A stretch of 64,000 bases of DNA from Methylobacterium sp. E-045 (GTDB taxonomy: Bacteria; Pseudomonadota; Alphaproteobacteria; Rhizobiales; Beijerinckiaceae). The notes under the pieces were generated by a model. The model made no database searches. It saw only the letters and a list, made by a program, of their open reading frames with translations, and had not been told where the DNA came from. The stretch covers positions 330,714 to 394,713 of the forward strand of contig NZ_JAKSYE010000085.1 in NCBI RefSeq assembly GCF_022829685.1, in the 5' to 3' direction. Positions 63,098 to 64,000 of the stretch are shown piece by piece; the first letter of the stretch is position 1; each line of letters begins with the position of its first letter. The position numbers and the translations under genes were made by a program.

Positions 63098-63820
63098 ATG
63101 ATCAACACCAAGCTTCTCGCCGCCCTCGGCTTCACCGTCGCGGCGATCACGACCCCGGCCCTGGCCCAGGAGCCCCTCGGCATCCGCGTCGCCCCCCAGT
63201 TCGATGCCAACGCCCCCGAGGCCCGCGACACCTCCTCCTTCCGCGCCGCCGCCCTGCGTTCGGATGCCGTGAGCATCGAGTCGAGCCGCATCGCCCTGGA
63301 GCGTTCGCGCAACCCGAACGTCCGCAACTATGCCAAGAACGTGCTGGTCGAGCGTGAGGCCACCACCAAGGCGCTGCTGCCGGAAGGCACCTCGCTGACC
63401 GCCGGCGGCACCGTCGTCTCCGACAGCCAGCCCTTCGACACCCGCCTCGACAACCCGGTCGGCGTCGTCCTCGCCCCGGTGACGATCTCGGCCACCATCG
63501 CGTCGAAGATCGTCGGCGGCGTGCTCGGCGGCGTCGGCATCATCGACAACACCCCCGGTGAGCCCGGTCGCCGTGTCGCCATCGGACCCGAGGGTCAGGC
63601 CCGCATCGACCGCCTCAAGAACGCCCCCACCGGCCGCGATTTCGACCGCACCTTCGTGCAGCAGCAGGCCCGTTCCGACGCCCGCACCCTCGGCCTCTAC
63701 GAATCCTACTCGCGCAACGGCGACAGCGCCCAGGGCCGCGAGTTCGCCAACCAGGCGCTCCCCTACATCGCCAACCAGCATGGCCACTCGGCCGTTCTCG
63801 CCAACCGCATCGGCGGTTGA
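63098..63820 (+). CDS. DUF4142-family exported protein
   Basis: Periplasmic or outer-membrane-associated protein of 240 residues. A signal peptide ends near ATTPALAQ (about residue 24). The DUF4142 helical bundle is seen in two blocks: SFRAAALRSDAVSIESSRIA with NPNVRNYAKNVLVER (about 45-90) and GRDFDRTFVQQQARSDARTL through YIANQHGHSAVL (about 180-235). Between them lies an inserted segment with a hydrophobic Gly/Val-rich stretch (VGVVLAPVTISATIASKIVG), which may be membrane-associated. DUF4142 proteins resemble ferritin-like bundles but usually lack metal ligands. An EcfG promoter upstream predicts stress induction. Confidence 0.88.
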   Translation: MINTKLLAALGFTVAAITTPALAQEPLGIRVAPQFDANAPEARDTSSFRAAALRSDAVSIESSRIALERSRNPNVRNYAKNVLVEREATTKALLPEGTSLTAGGTVVSDSQPFDTRLDNPVGVVLAPVTISATIASKIVGGVLGGVGIIDNTPGEPGRRVAIGPEGQARIDRLKNAPTGRDFDRTFVQQQARSDARTLGLYESYSRNGDSAQGREFANQALPYIANQHGHSAVLANRIGG

Positions 63821-63883
63821 GCCATCGCCCCATAAGTCTGGAAAGGGCCGCCCCGATGGCAGGCTGTGTGGGAACTGATTGGA

Positions 63884-63910
63884 GGCTCCGGTTTGACCGG
63901 GGCCTCTTTT
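63884..63910 (+). terminator. Intrinsic terminator after the DUF4142 gene
   Basis: GGCTCCGGT (63884-63892) pairs with ACCGGGGCC (63896-63904) around TTG, followed by TCTTTT. Confidence 0.82.
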
Positions 63911-63914
63911 GGTA

Positions 63915-64000
63915 TCAGGCGGCCTTGGCCTTGAGGTTGATGGTGCGGAGCAGGTTGTAGGCGAGGACGGAGAGAGCGATCTCGGTGCGGGTGCCCTTGA
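63915..64000 (-). mobile_element. Transposase C-terminus, cut by the window edge
   Basis: Reverse-strand frame open to the window edge. The last 27 residues read KGTRTEIALSVLAYNLLRTI and then NLKAKAA before TGA. The pattern 'TEIALSVLAYNLLRxI' is the typical end of IS1182/IS5-like DDE transposases. Only the tail is visible, so family and integrity cannot be fixed. The element's end should lie between the terminator and about 63840. Confidence 0.75.

Overview
The window reads as a chromosomal segment of a high-GC alphaproteobacterium, most likely a Methylobacterium/Methylorubrum-type member of the Rhizobiales. This rests on codon use, a nepR-ecfG general stress response pair, the XRE-regulator/metK/trmB order, alphaproteobacterial tRNA genes (one with a group I intron), and protein families such as IalB, DUF4142, TAXI and UdgX. 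The species assignment is inference. I see no plasmid, phage or CRISPR features. Mobile DNA is limited to a transposase tail at the right edge and a few short palindromic intergenic repeats.

Layout. 1-2.0 kb: a two-component pair (response regulator cut by the window edge, plus sensor kinase). 2.2-15.1 kb: a flavin oxidoreductase and a Wzx/Wzy-type exopolysaccharide locus. The locus holds a PCP co-polymerase with a degenerate kinase domain, a polymerase/ligase-like membrane protein, a flippase, three glycosyltransferases, a secreted GH5 glycanase and a CelD-type acyltransferase. 15.1-18.1 kb: tRNA-Arg(CCU) interrupted by a group I intron, then an XRE regulator, metK and trmB. 18.3-28.7 kb: an HWE-family PAS kinase, a proline-rich membrane protein, iron superoxide dismutase, murJ, a secreted beta-propeller, a TlpA thioredoxin divergent from argH, and an IalB-like protein.

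28.7-41.5 kb: ecfG and nepR, an MscS channel, a DHH phosphoesterase, a TetR regulator beside a decayed gene, a zinc-ribbon membrane protein, a spore-photoproduct-lyase-like radical SAM protein, tRNA-Leu(CAG), leuC, a D-2-hydroxyacid dehydrogenase, a tandem AprI/Inh-like inhibitor, trhO and slyX. 41.7-49.7 kb: a 748-residue RTX protein, a TAXI-type solute-binding protein, recX, and a DNA-repair-like pair (radical SAM protein plus a DUF4130-UdgX fusion). 49.5-54.2 kb: a siderophore uptake operon (TonB receptor, PepSY membrane protein, small membrane protein) divergent from an AraC regulator broken by a -1 frameshift at a G tract. 54.5-64 kb: a CPA2 cation/proton antiporter, a YihY/BrkB protein, a sorbosone-dehydrogenase-like protein, an MntA-HepT toxin-antitoxin pair, polA, a DUF4142 protein and the transposase remnant.

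The clearest special signals are the tRNA-Arg group I intron, whose P1, P, Q, R and S elements can be read directly, and two consensus EcfG-type promoters (GGAAC-N16/17-CGTT). The promoters lie ahead of the DUF4142 gene and the sorbosone-dehydrogenase-like gene, and so tie them to the nepR-ecfG module in the same window. The best candidate for a poorly described system is the radical SAM plus DUF4130-UdgX pair, which pairs a predicted uracil-DNA-crosslinking domain with a radical enzyme.
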